Assembly: GCA_015227615.1 (NCBI GenBank)
Contig: JAALGZ010000004.1
Coordinates: 1,426,001 to 1,490,000, forward strand
Reading direction: 5' to 3'
From: Labyrinthula sp. Ha
Lineage: Eukaryota; Sar; Bigyra; Labyrinthulida; Labyrinthulaceae
DNA: 64,000 nt
Shown one piece after another: positions 46,368-58,400 of the stretch (positions are counted from its first letter, which is position 1; each line of letters starts with the position of its first letter). The notes beneath the pieces were generated by a model. It saw only the letters and a list, made by a program, of their open reading frames with translations, was not told where the DNA came from and made no database searches. Position numbers and translations under genes: made by a program.

Positions 46368-46946
46368 ATGGATTGTTCAATTTTCGAGGAATATCAATTT
46401 GATTTAGTACAAGATAATAATCACCGCGTTGACATTCAACAAAAAACACAAACCAATGGTATTTCACGAAAAAGATGGGAAGTCGGTAAAAGAGGGCTTC
46501 TGTCGTTAGATTCTCAAGCGTCGTTCACTTCTTGTTCCCTTTCTTCAAACACATCGCTTGCCGAATTAGAAAGTTCAGTTTTACAGCCTGTAAGGAGAAA
46601 GAGAAGAAATTATGAAATAACATATCTTGTTATTTCAACAAAACCCGAAAAAAAGTTTTGGAAATTAAAAGAAGACGGTTCCGAAGAATTTGAAGACAGA
46701 CTTGGTTTAAGACCAAGATCTGTTGTATTTGGAAAACTTCTTAGACGCCAGATGCGAATAGCTGGTCAAAAACGTTTTCAAAGAAAGAATGTTAGTTTTT
46801 TAGCAGAAGTCGAAGTGTTCAAAGTACCTAATAAACGCAAGTTTACTACTTCCGTCAAAAAGAAGATTTGGTACACTGCGAAAGAATTTGAACGGTCTGT
46901 GTTATTACACTGTCAGTTATCCTCTTTAGGTTTAATATCTACATAG
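46368..46946 (+). CDS. Orphan 192-residue basic protein
   Basis: A single-exon ATG-to-TAG frame of 192 codons sits alone in gene-poor DNA. Residues 1-75 are polar and Ser/Thr-rich and look disordered. Residues 75-95 hold a basic patch (VRRKRRNYEI), possibly a nuclear signal. The middle contains LGLRPRSVVFGKLLRRQMR. The C-terminal part, NVSFLAEVEVFKVPNKRKF then KKKIWYTAKEFERS, resembles the loose V-x-F, V-x-V, IWY-x3-E pattern I recall from uncharacterised proteins of diatoms and other protists; that resemblance is from memory and weak. There is no signal peptide or membrane helix. Function is unknown. Confidence 0.65.
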   Translation: MDCSIFEEYQFDLVQDNNHRVDIQQKTQTNGISRKRWEVGKRGLLSLDSQASFTSCSLSSNTSLAELESSVLQPVRRKRRNYEITYLVISTKPEKKFWKLKEDGSEEFEDRLGLRPRSVVFGKLLRRQMRIAGQKRFQRKNVSFLAEVEVFKVPNKRKFTTSVKKKIWYTAKEFERSVLLHCQLSSLGLIST

Positions 46947-49900
46947 AACTTATTTTATACGGTCTATGTTTAGTATTAATACTTATATTAACTAGGTTGT
47001 AAAAAGAGTGAAAATATAATAATGAACAAAGTTTGTGGTTTTTGTTTTGGTCTATTTGATACCCTTATAAGTTTTGTTTCCTTATTGATTCTTTATGAAT
47101 ATCTGTATGACAAAAAAAATCAACTTATATAAACTAATATTACAAAAGTATTATTTAGTGGACAAGAAAAACCTATTGAAGAAATATGAACAAGTTATAC
47201 ACAAAAAAATACTAGTGCTTGTATTTTGTTAAATATCCTTAGAGATTCTATAGAATATAAACTTTCAAGCAAAAGATTTTTTTTTGATTACTTGTTTTTA
47301 ATAAAGTAAACAAAACTTAGTTCATAACTATGGCTTAAGTTATAAATTCTATTCTAGAAGTTGTTTTAGAACATCTATAAGGTATCTCCTGTTGTAGTCA
47401 ATAGTGTTGTCTTATATTTATATATATTCAAGTTAGAGTGAAATTTAGGAATCAAGAATTTATTTTACAGAGGAAGAAATAAGTTTGAATTATAAACAAG
47501 CTTATTCCTCATATTGAGGTGCTTTCAACTATGAGTATGCAAGTAATCTCTTATTTCTTTATAATCTGTTTTATATTCAATGAACAGAGTTTTTTACACT
47601 GACGGTAAGAGAATAACTTTGACTCTGTATTTATCATAAATACGCACTGTCTCGGGTTTGTTGATATAAACTGTACTATTCTTGTAGATGACAAGTCCTT
47701 CTTTCTTCTCAATTTTATATGAAGTATTGCTCTTGGCTGAAGGAAATTATTGTTCTTGAATAAATATATACTTGAGTTAATAATACAATGAATTTAATAG
47801 GTAATAGACTGCATATTCATTACATAAAGTATATGATCACTAAAAACTATGTAGAATAGTTTTTTTTTGTGAAAAAGTAAAAAAAAAAAGAGCAGTTATG
47901 AACTAGTCTAAGGATATATTTTTGTGCAATAAAATATAAGTACTAAGAAATCCAAGCACTGAAACATACATCTTAATCCTCTCCGAAAGGTTTAGCACTA
48001 AAAAAGACTAATACAGGAAAGCTTCCTCATATTAGGAGAGAATGAGGCAAAATACTGTCGCGTAGAAATGCTGAATATAGATTGAAAGTTGTGAAAAAAC
48101 TTGGTATTTCTATTCAGTTTGACATTATTGTAAATGATAACTATCTAATTCCAATTATCCTTTTTTTCATACCGATTTCCCTTACGAACACCATATGCAA
48201 CCATCAATAAAATTAAGATGAAGCCATTCTTACAGTAGGTAAAAATCTCAGAACCTCTAACACTGAAAAAGAAGCATGGGATTATGAAACTTTTTATCCT
48301 CTCGTTCTCATATCTCATGTCAAAAGGGAGTCAGTATTCCTAAAGATAATATACGGATGAGAACCGTGAACAGGATTCAAAATTTCATGTTCAATTTGAG
48401 AGTACACGCGAAACCCAAACAATTTATGAAACCAAGATAGCAACTGATGGATTCTAGACATGTTCATTCCTTCTTAGTATATCTTCTTAAAACTTTAACA
48501 ACCGCTCCCTTTTCTTCAATACCCAATTCCTACCGAGTATTCAAAGGTACCCAATACTGCATTCCCATGGCCAAATGATACACCTCCACTGCGCTTATTC
48601 AAATCTACTGTAGAATGATTTTTTCTATAAATTCTAGACATTAAGACCCTATTCTAGTCTATTTTCTCTGTATTGAAGATCAAAACTTGTCCCTACAAAT
48701 GTTTCTGGTTTGGGGCAGTGGGGTTGTAGCTTTCTTCTATAACGAGTAGGAGTTTATTCTAACTTTCATTGTAGAATCTTCTTTCTTGGGCATTCATCAC
48801 TATAAGCCCATAAAGACAAAAAAGGGAAATGAGTTTAGATTTTCTCTGTTTCATTCCAAATACGAGGGTAGCCAAGGATGGAGTCTCCCACACTATTGGG
48901 TTATCAATGCAAGGAAAGAAAGGAAAACGTGATCTTTTTTTTTTCTTCTCTACTTTATCTATATTTCTGTCATTTGAATTGTAATTATGAGATAACTAAT
49001 AAGCCTGGTAGGGTTCTGATAGTCCTGTTAATGTTAAATGCATTCAAGTTTGAAAACGCTGGAGGGAGTATGCTCAGCAAAAGACCTTAAGGTTGCAATG
49101 TACAAAAATGCGTCATTATAACCTAGTTTTTGCTCTTTCAGGAATTGTCTGATGAATTAACAGCTGTCACCATTTAAGTTTCTGCAAATCTAAGCTTTCA
49201 TTGTCTCATTAGTTGATTCTTGCGTATGAATGACAGCTAGGAACGTCAAGCTTTTGTTTCCAAATCCTTAGAAAATGTAATAAATCATAATACTGAATAG
49301 ATTTTATGCTCTCTGCAGCTTTTGTGAAGTTGCAATAGAGGATGGTAACTCTTCATATATTGTTTGAACTATGTATCAACTATGAAGACCTTATCTGGAG
49401 TGGTCTGGTGATCTGTCTAGGAGCTGATATTTTCCGTATTAAACAGATTAATTCGATATAACGTTCTCATTTTACCATCTACATTGACAAACATCCAATT
49501 AATTTCTTACTGAGTGTGATTGGCGGTAATCAGTAACATAAATAGTATTCCTTGGTTTGTGATCTAAGTCTGTGTCTTACTATTACGGAGTAAATTAACT
49601 TTCTGGGAAAGTCTTGGTAAAGTATATGCGAAGGTACTTAAATAACAAGTCGTAGGGGCAACTTTCTATTTTTGCTATTGTTAGAAATAGAATTCTCTAG
49701 TAACTGAAGCTCTATATGCAAAGACCTTAATTATTTACTCTCTTTAAGCAGAACCTGGTATGTTTGTTAAGCATCAAACGATCCTGTGTTAAACAAGGGT
49801 TTATTGGAAGTAGTAATTTCTCAACACCAAGGAATCAACTCATGAGCTTTTAGTCCCCCATATCTGCTAAAAATTTCTTACCATTGCCTTTACTTTTCCT

Positions 49901-52900
49901 GTATCATATTGGTGTAGAGAGCGTTACTAAATTTATATTGAACCTAGGCATTGGGTTTATGAATTTCATTTCTATATATTTGATAATAATTTCAATTCTA
50001 ATTATCAATTAGAACCTTGGGACTTTAATATATATCAGATGATTTTGATTTTGTCTTTAGTAACAGTTGATAATCAATACAAGATTGTGTCACCTATTCT
50101 TGGATCAGAAGCCCACAGATAATTTTTTATATTTTGCATGATAACAAAGACTATGTTGAATGGTCTTATGAGGTGGGAATAGAGTATAGGCGGAGCAGAT
50201 GCACTGTTTCTTCTGGAATTTCACATGGAGCACTTATGAAGTAATAATTTCTTGGTGATGTAGCCCGATCTTATGTCGATTGTCAAACATCAAGGAGAAT
50301 TGTTAGGAAATTCCAAAATCAATGAATATAAAAAGATAGGCAAAAAGCTAATTGATAAATTATCAATAAATGAAATCCGATCCCTGAACATAGCACCAAG
50401 GGGGTTGTGCTTAGAATATCAGGAAAGAAGTAATTCCGTTACTTCATAGAAAGTTGTTCGCCTTCAGTATCTACTTACTAGCAGGCTTTCAATGAAATTG
50501 AAGAATGAATCTAACTCGCGCCAGCGTTCATTTTCGTGTTCACATAAAATCACCAATGTGAAGTATATATGATGTCTTACAGCGTTGGCTCGATCAGGCT
50601 TATACAGATATTCTACAACTAAAACTTGACAACAGTTGCATGATTACTATTGATAATGAATGCCTTTCGGATTACTAGCCTAGCTGCGCTAACTTAGTTT
50701 GATGCGTTTATGTGAAGCCTGGTACATTAAATTCAGCTTTGACTCAATCTTGAAAGCATATTGGTTGGTTTAGTATTTTTCCAACGGAGTATAGAATACT
50801 AACCTTTCCCACGTGAAGCCAATAGCTTTCTTGTAACCTAACTATAAAGTATACTCGGCTTCACTGACCGTGTAACTATGAATTTGGAACAGTTTTTCAA
50901 CTTTTTCTACAAATGTACTCGTCATCTGCTTAACGACTCATTACTTGTCTGCTATAGGACCATTTGTGGGCTTAATAATTGAGTTCGAGAGTGGACACTT
51001 GGTGATTCTTTTTCTTATGGAATCTAGCTTTTATATCCAACACTAAGCATACAATTTGGGAGATCAATATCATGAACATTTTTTAGTTAAATTTCATTTG
51101 AAATAAGTTCAAAAAAATGGCTGTATTGCCATCATCCAAGGAATACTAAACCATTTTTGCAGCACCGATGTTAAGTAACTGATGAATACTTTAACTACAT
51201 CAAGAATCGTGAAAGATTTAAAATATTTTTTAATAACCCTGTGCCGTAGCAACATAACATTCTTCTAGCAGCTTTTGACATGACAAGGGTTTTCACTCAA
51301 TATAGTTGAGAAACAAAAACATTGGTTAAAACTTTACTCCCAATACTTCCAGTGAGTGAAATTTGACTCAAGGTATTTCATATCTGCAAGGAGATATTAT
51401 TTCACAGTTCTATTATAATCGAGCAACATGCAACTCGCTAGTGATTATGAAGCATTGAGTACTCTTGCAGCTTTATATATCTGAACATGAAAAAAAGTAA
51501 TTGTTAGTTTTCTTTGCTTCTGGTTTAATGTCTTCAATTGAGCCTAACATTCACATGCCAAATACTTGGCGCAGCTAAATGACAGCTTCTTTTTTTTATA
51601 CATGAAAATATTTCTAGTTGGATATAATTTTTACATTTAATTTGGCCTATCCCTTCTGTTTTTATCTACCTAAAAATCAAATGCACGATGCAAAAGATTG
51701 CCTAAGAGGGCTTGAATACTAAGAGGAACATTATTTTGGTACCAGCACTGCTAGAAAGATAATAAAAGACTTTGACATAGCTTTTGCCCATGATAATGTA
51801 GATAGGACTATATCACGTGAAATAGATTCATGTGTGTCAAATTCGATTTTATACTTAGCTGAAGCTAATGCCACCGGTTAACTTTTGTCGTTTTAAATAT
51901 CACTTGAACGATTCTAGCAGGGTGCTTCCCAGTGGGTAGCTATCCTAGTAACGAAGAAACAACTTAGATAAAACTCTTGCCCGTTTAACCTTACTTATTT
52001 CTTATTTATAAATAGTTTTAGATAAGTTTATTTAAGTATGACGTAAAAGCATATCTATATAAGCCGCGAATCACGTCAAAGTATTTTTTTCCAAACTTGC
52101 TTACCCGTAGTTGAAGTCGAGGTTAAAAAATATACGGAAATGACTATACATAAATCTTCATTACAAAGATAAAGGTTTTTTCGACACTTTTTTTGTATAA
52201 TTTATATTTTGGAACTTGTTTCATGTAACCATTGTGCAGCGCAAGTATATGTTTCAAAAGGTATTCTTCCTGGAATAGCTATTGCTCTGCATGAAAAAGA
52301 TTCGAAGGGATTAATTTTGTATTAAATATTTTTCCAGAATGTAAATTCTTGCTAATAACCCTACCTCATTGATTTTAGCATTAATAAATAAGCTTATAAA
52401 AGGTGATTTTTAATTATTGAACTGTTCCCTTCTGGATTCCAAAACTCACTTAAAAAATTAGACCAAGCAGCTACATTTTTCTAAAAAAAAGTGCAAAACC
52501 ATTGGTGATATCAGTAAGCGTTTACTGAGTTAAGTTTTTCATAGAAGTTCAGGTTTAGATTCAAAAAAGTAACAAGATTCGATACACAGGTTCTAGTAGG
52601 AAGGTTATAATTTCGAATTTATGGAACATCTTGAACTGTAAGAAGACGGAATAAAGCATAAAAAAAACACTTTTACATTTAAATTTAAATTCTTGAAATA
52701 TAAATTTCTCTGGGGATACTGAGGATTTAGCCATAGGACTCAGAAACTAAAACTCTTGTGTTGCTCTAATTTACAAAACAACGCACTCAACTCTTATTTT
52801 CTATCCCAATCTCTCATTAAAATATTCATAATCAATCAACAGCGGAGATAGACATTTTGTAAGATATGTTTGCACAAGAATTATTGCCATTGAGTTGAAC

Positions 52901-53085
52901 AACTTTTTTGTTCCCCTACTTTGTATTTTTGTAATAAAGTCTATAGTTAATTATCTTACATTCCTTAGTCTCCCGATCGATGAAATTCAAATGTGCAAAA
53001 TAAGGATTTCACAATATATTTATCAATATTTCCTTAACTATAACAATACAAATTCTCAACTATCCTAGATCAAAGAAAAAGCAGT
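46947..53085. other. Gene desert, about 6.1 kb
   Basis: No gene can be supported. At 52170-52315 a plus-strand frame without an ATG includes SCNHCAAQVYVSKGILPGIA and might be a stray exon. Its length, about 45 codons, is within chance at this base composition. The last 100 bases are the upstream region of the PMP34-like carrier. Confidence 0.45.
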
Positions 53086-53973
53086 ATGAAAGAATCAATT
53101 GTTATTCAAACTAGCTCAGCCGCTGCAGGTGCTGCAATCTCCACTTTGTCCTTTTATCCGCTTGAACTCATAAAAACAATTCTTCAAGCATCCGTTTCAC
53201 CTGATTCAGCCTCAAGTGAAGAAGATCTCTCAAGCGCAGCTAAAGTTATAGCCCATGTATACAAACTTCACGGGTTGCTAGGTTTTTTCCATGGTATATT
53301 TCCAGTTTTGTTTCGCTCTGTTGTTACAGACTCTTTGTTCTTCTTAAATAGTACTTTTATTAAGGGGAAAGCTTTGGAATATAATGACCAAAAGAAACTT
53401 TCGGTAACAAAGGAAATAAGTTTCAACTTTGTTGCTGCTTGCCTAACGCAGTTAATTGGACATCCACTTGACGCAATAAGTACAGCTATTGTGATTGATG
53501 ATGATAATAAACCTGCAAGTGTTGTTCTCCAGGACCTAGTTCGTACTAATGGCCTCGTGTCTCTTTGGACAGGGTATTTCAGCTCTATGATACTTGGCCT
53601 GAACCCCTCTCTTCAATTTACCCTCTTCGACAGAGTGAAGAAAATATATGGAAAGTTCAAAGAAAGGGAACCAAGTTCTTATGAGCTGTTTCTTCTTGGT
53701 ATGCTAACAAAATGTATTACTTTGTGTGTTATATATCCTTTGATCCGTTCCAAGATACGAATGCAGGCACAGTTGAAGGAACACGTATTGAACCCTGGAA
53801 TGCTTTCTGCTGCAAAAGAAATATTTTCTCATGAAGGAGCTTTTGGATTTTACAAAGGGTTGAGAGAACAACTTTTAAAAAGTATGTTGAGTACCGCATT
53901 GCTATTAACGGTAAAGGAAAAGATAGCTTTGCTAATTAGCCGTTTAGCAAACAACCATCTCGATGAAGAATAA
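53086..53973 (+). CDS. Peroxisomal-type carrier (PMP34/SLC25A17-like)
   Basis: The 295-residue, single-exon protein has the three-repeat carrier layout. Signatures are YPLELIKTILQ (residue 24), HPLDAISTAIV (mid-protein, degenerate: the usual basic K/R and Q are replaced) and YPLIRSKIRMQ (about residue 218). Features that point to the PMP34 group are the segment ALWNG/NPAIQF-like LWTGYFSSMILGLNPSLQF near residues 160-178, and ELFLLGMLTKCITLCVIYP before the third signature. PMP34-type carriers exchange adenine nucleotides, CoA or NAD across the peroxisomal membrane for beta-oxidation; that substrate is inferred. A 118-residue gene follows 58 bp downstream on the same strand. Confidence 0.82.
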   Translation: MKESIVIQTSSAAAGAAISTLSFYPLELIKTILQASVSPDSASSEEDLSSAAKVIAHVYKLHGLLGFFHGIFPVLFRSVVTDSLFFLNSTFIKGKALEYNDQKKLSVTKEISFNFVAACLTQLIGHPLDAISTAIVIDDDNKPASVVLQDLVRTNGLVSLWTGYFSSMILGLNPSLQFTLFDRVKKIYGKFKEREPSSYELFLLGMLTKCITLCVIYPLIRSKIRMQAQLKEHVLNPGMLSAAKEIFSHEGAFGFYKGLREQLLKSMLSTALLLTVKEKIALLISRLANNHLDEE

Positions 53974-54031
53974 AAGACAAAGTGATGGATTTTCAGAAGT
54001 TTCAAAAAATAGAGTATGAAAAGAAGCAATA

Positions 54032-54388
54032 ATGCGAGAAGTAAGATGTTTGAAGAAGGGAGATGCTTCCTATGCATGTAATTTAAGGATGCTTCAAAGG
54101 GAAGACTTAGCGGAAAAACCTACAAACAGAAAGGAAAGACAGAGCTTAAATGAAGAGGATGATAAAAGGGCAGAGAACATTTTGAAACAGTTTGGTTATT
54201 TTGATAGAGAAAATATGCAGGAAAGAGTCATTCCATTAACTTCAAATGGAGTTTATGGTAGTTTAGAAGGTGTAAAAGGGATAGACTTGGAAGAGTTTTG
54301 TAGAAAGGGAAAAGTAGCTTGTGCCGAAACACTTTATGCAAACCTGTATTATAAAATGACAAACAAAAGTGTTTATTCTAATAAGTAG
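54032..54388 (+). CDS. Conserved-looking 118-residue protein of unknown function
   Basis: An ATG-to-TAG frame lies between the carrier (58 bp upstream) and the convergent GET1 gene, whose stop is only 5 bp away. The protein is hydrophilic. Residues 25-55 form a charged helix (PTNRKERQSLNEEDDKRA), followed by ILKQFGYFDRENMQE and a Gly/Leu segment, PLTSNGVYGSLEGVKGIDL. There are three cysteines, no signal peptide and no membrane helix. The exact fit between two real genes and the normal amino-acid composition support a genuine gene. I do not recognise the family. Confidence 0.6.
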   Translation: MREVRCLKKGDASYACNLRMLQREDLAEKPTNRKERQSLNEEDDKRAENILKQFGYFDRENMQERVIPLTSNGVYGSLEGVKGIDLEEFCRKGKVACAETLYANLYYKMTNKSVYSNK

Positions 54389-54393
54389 TATCC

Positions 54394-54939
54394 CTAGGAT
54401 TTTAATCTTTTTGTTGCTTGATATACAATAAAACACCAAAGTGTATTTGATAGTTCCATCAGGTTTGCTTCCTCGTTGAACGAAAAGAACCACTCTAAAG
54501 GAGAAAATATGAACAAGAAATTAGGATCAACCTTAATAGTAGAAGTTGAGGTAAAAAAGTATGTTGAAAAGTATCCAAAAAAGAGAATGAATGGAACCTC
54601 TGCTTTGAGAACAAGTCGAAGGCTCTTTTTCCAGGCCCTGTTTTCTGAGACTGTACGTTCCTGTTCAAGAGTTTCAATTAACTTTTGTATCTTGTTTGCC
54701 TTTCGAGATACCTTTGCCCACTCGACAAAAGTAGCAGGGAAGTTGAGCCTTTTCTCTTCAACCCTAAGTTTTCTGCATTCTTTTATTAGTTGTTCCTCTT
54801 CTGCCGTGGGTTTAGAAATCAGGTATCTATGTATAAGAATAAGGACTAATTACTGTTTTAAGATAAAAGCGCTGACCAACTGCCAGATACAAACAACAAA
54901 GAGACAAAGGACAAATGGTTCTTTATTTAACTGGATCAT
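54394..54939 (-). CDS. GET1: GET1/WRB tail-anchored-protein insertion receptor, two exons
   Basis: Exon 1 is 54854-54939 and exon 2 is 54394-54826, joined across a 27-nt intron to give 172 residues, the usual WRB/GET1 length. An N-terminal helix (VLCLFVVCIWQLVSAFIL) is followed by a charged coiled coil. The coiled coil has the family core NFPATFVEWAKVSRKANK and IQKLIETLEQE, corresponding to the DEFARYARLERKINK region of human WRB. A second helix (LVLKAEVPFILFFGYFSTYFF) and the conserved turn before the last helix (FIFSPLEWFFS) follow. GET1 with GET2/CAML forms the ER receptor that takes tail-anchored proteins from GET3. The gene runs tail-to-tail with the 118-residue gene and head-to-head with MGMT. 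A 162-codon plus-strand frame over the same DNA is its antisense shadow. Confidence 0.85.
54827..54853 (-). other. 27-nt intron in GET1
   Basis: Begins GTAATTAG and ends ATACATAG on the minus strand. Removal joins AAA CA to A TAC, linking the first membrane helix to the coiled coil; retention gives an immediate TAA. Confidence 0.85.
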
Positions 54940-55006
54940 TCTTCCAAGTTTTGTTTTATCTTAACTATTTCTTCAGTAATGTCATCTTGCAGTGTTGAAA
55001 GAAAAT
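54940..55006. promoter_or_regulatory. Divergent intergenic region (67 bp)
   Basis: Only 67 bp lie between the start codons of GET1 (minus) and MGMT (plus). The 5' leaders and promoters must overlap; no recognised motif is visible. Confidence 0.4.
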
Positions 55007-55426
55007 ATGAAGCAAAGCAAAAGAAACAAAAGAAAGATACCGACACCATTCCAGGATAGAGTATATAACTTAACTCGCAAAATCCCAAAAGGAAAGGTAA
55101 CGACATATGGACTTTTATCAAAAAAACTAAAATCTAGTCCAAGAGCGGTTGGTAACGCCTTGAGGAATAACCCATATGCGCCTGAAGTGCCTTGTCATAG
55201 AGTAGTTTCTGCTGCCCTTGAAATGCACGGGTTTGATGGTCAAAGTGGGAAAAATGCACCAAAGCTTGTGAAAAAACAAAAAATGTTGGAGGAAGAGGGA
55301 GTGCTTTTTGGAAGAAATAACAAAGTTTTGCGAAAATCTGTTTGGAGTCCCTTTGAACAAAGAGTCCAAGAAAAAAGGAACCAAGGTTCCTTCTCAGATT
55401 TTGGATATGTAGAGTCAGTAGACTAA
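55007..55426 (+). CDS. MGMT: O6-alkylguanine-DNA alkyltransferase
   Basis: The 139-residue, single-exon protein holds the catalytic DNA-binding domain of the MGMT/Ogt family. FQDRVYNLTRKIPKGKVTTYG and the helix-turn-helix with the arginine finger (SPRAVGNALRNNP) come first. The PCHRVV motif with acceptor Cys63 follows, then GFDGQSGKNAPKLVKKQKMLEEEGV. It removes alkyl groups from guanine O6 by irreversible self-alkylation. The N-terminal RNase H-like domain of full-length MGMT is absent, so it is a minimal form, closer in size to alkyltransferase-like proteins but with the active cysteine retained. The start is the first ATG; the frame opens five codons earlier without ATG. Confidence 0.92.
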   Translation: MKQSKRNKRKIPTPFQDRVYNLTRKIPKGKVTTYGLLSKKLKSSPRAVGNALRNNPYAPEVPCHRVVSAALEMHGFDGQSGKNAPKLVKKQKMLEEEGVLFGRNNKVLRKSVWSPFEQRVQEKRNQGSFSDFGYVESVD

Positions 55427-58400
55427 AGAACTTGTCAAGTTTATATCTTTACTTTGAAAATTATATTGTATGGTGTCAATATTTCTTTTTTAATCATTAG
55501 GCTGATGACCTGTTTCGCGTTAATAAATTCGAGTGACAAGTACTAAATCTTTGGCACATCTCAAGTATAAGATTTCCCTACCTCATGCCATAATCCTGGG
55601 AAGAATGCAAAATTCAAGCGTGAATTTAATAAGAGTGTGTCTTAATCAAAATCAGGTTTAAACCGGTTTTGTAGTTTGTAAGATTGCTGAAAACTAGCTA
55701 GCGAAGAATAAATCCAAGAAGCTGATTAACTCTCATCACTTACTTTTATTTTTTTCTTGTGCAGGATTTTCACTGTACGTTATATAAAACAGTTCAAAGA
55801 AAAAAAAATCGACAAGCTTAAATTTCGACATAAAAAGAAAGAGGATGAAATCCTGAGGAAGAATCTCACCACTTCTTACAGTATATTTCTCCGGGCACCT
55901 GTGCATGTTGGGCATTAGAACGGTGCAGTGCTCCCAATTTTTGTGCTATAGATGAGATATCATAGCCGGAACTGATTATAGAAAATAACGCGGTATAGCA
56001 AAAAAAACTAATACATAAGACTATACAAAAGACTTCATAAAAAACAATCAAGGTAAAAATAGGAAGATACTCTTTACCAGACTAGTAAAAAATAATTAAA
56101 ACTTTCAGATTAAGGGAAAATAGATTGAACACTTTTAATTTAGTTGGTACATGCTCTGTACATGGCTCTATATGCTGGCTTTAGAGCAATCTGAGGCACA
56201 CTGGAAAACACACGTTTCAAAATGTTCCGAAGAAGTTCATAGCTAGGTTGGTTTGTTGAGAAAGTTGTGGATTGGGTTTTGAGTTGTTATTTATGTCGTA
56301 ACACTTAAGGGACTACTACAATATACCTCAAGTAGATTAAAAACCTACATAAGTTATTTCTATGTTATAGCTTATTCAGAAAAACATATTCTAAGACATA
56401 TATGTTTAAAGGGGAACAAGCCATTTATGATAAGAGAAAGAGTGACAAGGGAAAGCAGGTGAGAGATAGAAATTTATAACACTTGAAGTGTTGTGCCTAA
56501 AAAAGCACAGTAGTTAGTTTTCACAAAGAATATAGCTATGACACAAGCAAAGTACAATTGTTTAACTGTGATAGTTTTCTAGCATCTCAGTAATTAACAA
56601 AACTTTTAATTAAAATTCGTTCTGTTGTTTCTCATGGTGTATTAGCATCCTAAATACTTACGACAATCTATTATCTCTATAAGAGTTTTCAACTTTTTAA
56701 GTCCTGTGCATGAGATAAGAGTTGCCCTAAGAGGAATCATAGAGCTTTACCTTTCACGCTAAGTTATACAATCTGATAACATTTCTCAAGTACCATAAAG
56801 CTTGCTAAACCATTTATATATGGATGATATAGGTCACAAGAAGAATACAGTAAATAAATTTTACGGAATTGGAAACACGCCTGGACTCATACCAAGGCAT
56901 TTTTGTATAATGAACCTGTTTGGACATGGGTTCCTAGTAACTTAGCTTCATATTTGTTAGAAACTTCTCGAATAACTATCTCAAACCTATAATACTTCTG
57001 TAACCAGGAGATACCTCGAATTCTACTAAGGGATTTTACTTAGAAATTGAAACTGAAGTAACACAATTGTTTAAGGAATTAAATATCATGGAGATGGTAG
57101 AACCCAGAGGCGGTTAGATAAAGAAAGGATAAGTTGCTTCAAGGAAACCATTAGCTAGCGGCAAAAACTCCGGATGATAAGGACACATTAGAAAAAAATT
57201 GTCCTATCGGAGTAGAACAATGCTTTGAGCGTAGACTTGAGGTCCATTATTATTAACACTGAAAGTTAAAAGTTGGTAGAAATAATCTTTTGGAGATGAA
57301 GCAAGAAGAAGATGATTTGAAAGATGTTAACTTCGAAAAAAGCATACAATATTATACTGAAGCTTCTAATAAATATATCTTATGTCTAGTAGCGAAAATA
57401 TAGGAGGTAAAATTAAGTACACTTAATATGTCACAAAATGGGCGAGACTGTATAGTTAGTTGTTACAGTATGCGGATCATTGCAGATACAGGCCTAATTC
57501 TCATACCTCCAGAAACCAAAATTTAGTATAAGACATGACTGAGTTTATAAGACTCTGAGCTTAAGCTTTCTTAAAGACAAAAAACTTGAGTAGACTGTTG
57601 GAGTAAATAACAATGATTCCTAAAAATAACACTGAAGTTTGAATAGAGGTTGTAAACTTTATGCAATACTACCTTGATAGTAGAGTATAAGAATTGCAGT
57701 TGTTTCAACCCAAAGATTATGAAATACAACTTGTAAATAGTAGTATTGAAGCTTAGAAGGAAGGAAACGTTCAATAAAAGACTTAAAAAAGATAACTCCA
57801 TGCTTATTGTAGCTCTCAGGTTCAAATCAAGATTACCTACTCACTTAAAATAAAAATATGTAAATTAACCAAGATTTCATAACATGAACATATGACCATG
57901 GGTTATTTTAGATTATACCACTAAAGCAACCAACTCATTAATAGTAAGCATTTTAAAAAAGTGCTGCATGAATCTAGATATCAAGTTGCTTACGGAAAAC
58001 CAACCTACAAAAAAATAATTAAAAGATGAATAACGAGGTTTCCCCAGCATTTGAAGCAAGAAAACAACGAAAAAAGTTACACTATGATGCGTTTGGCCGT
58101 ACAAATGACCAAAAGTCTTATAAAATACTGTGTTACTATTTCAAATACAAGTTATTCTTATATGCATGAACTACCCACCAAGAATAAAGACAAAATACCA
58201 TAAAAGACTCAATGAATCAGAAACAAAATTGAAGGTGAATATACCGGAAACATGATGTTTTTTCTTCTGATAATTGCACAGATTTGCTTTATTTTCTTTC
58301 TAACCATGGAATCTAAAATGATCAAATGCAATAAGAGAATTACATATGAATCCAGAGAAAGCGGGAAAAGAGAGGGTCAATTCCACAAAAAATACTCATT

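Noticed and set aside
54476-54964. 162-codon plus-strand frame overlapping GET1
   Set aside because: It is the antisense of GET1; its composition is unlike a protein and the minus strand has clear family similarity.
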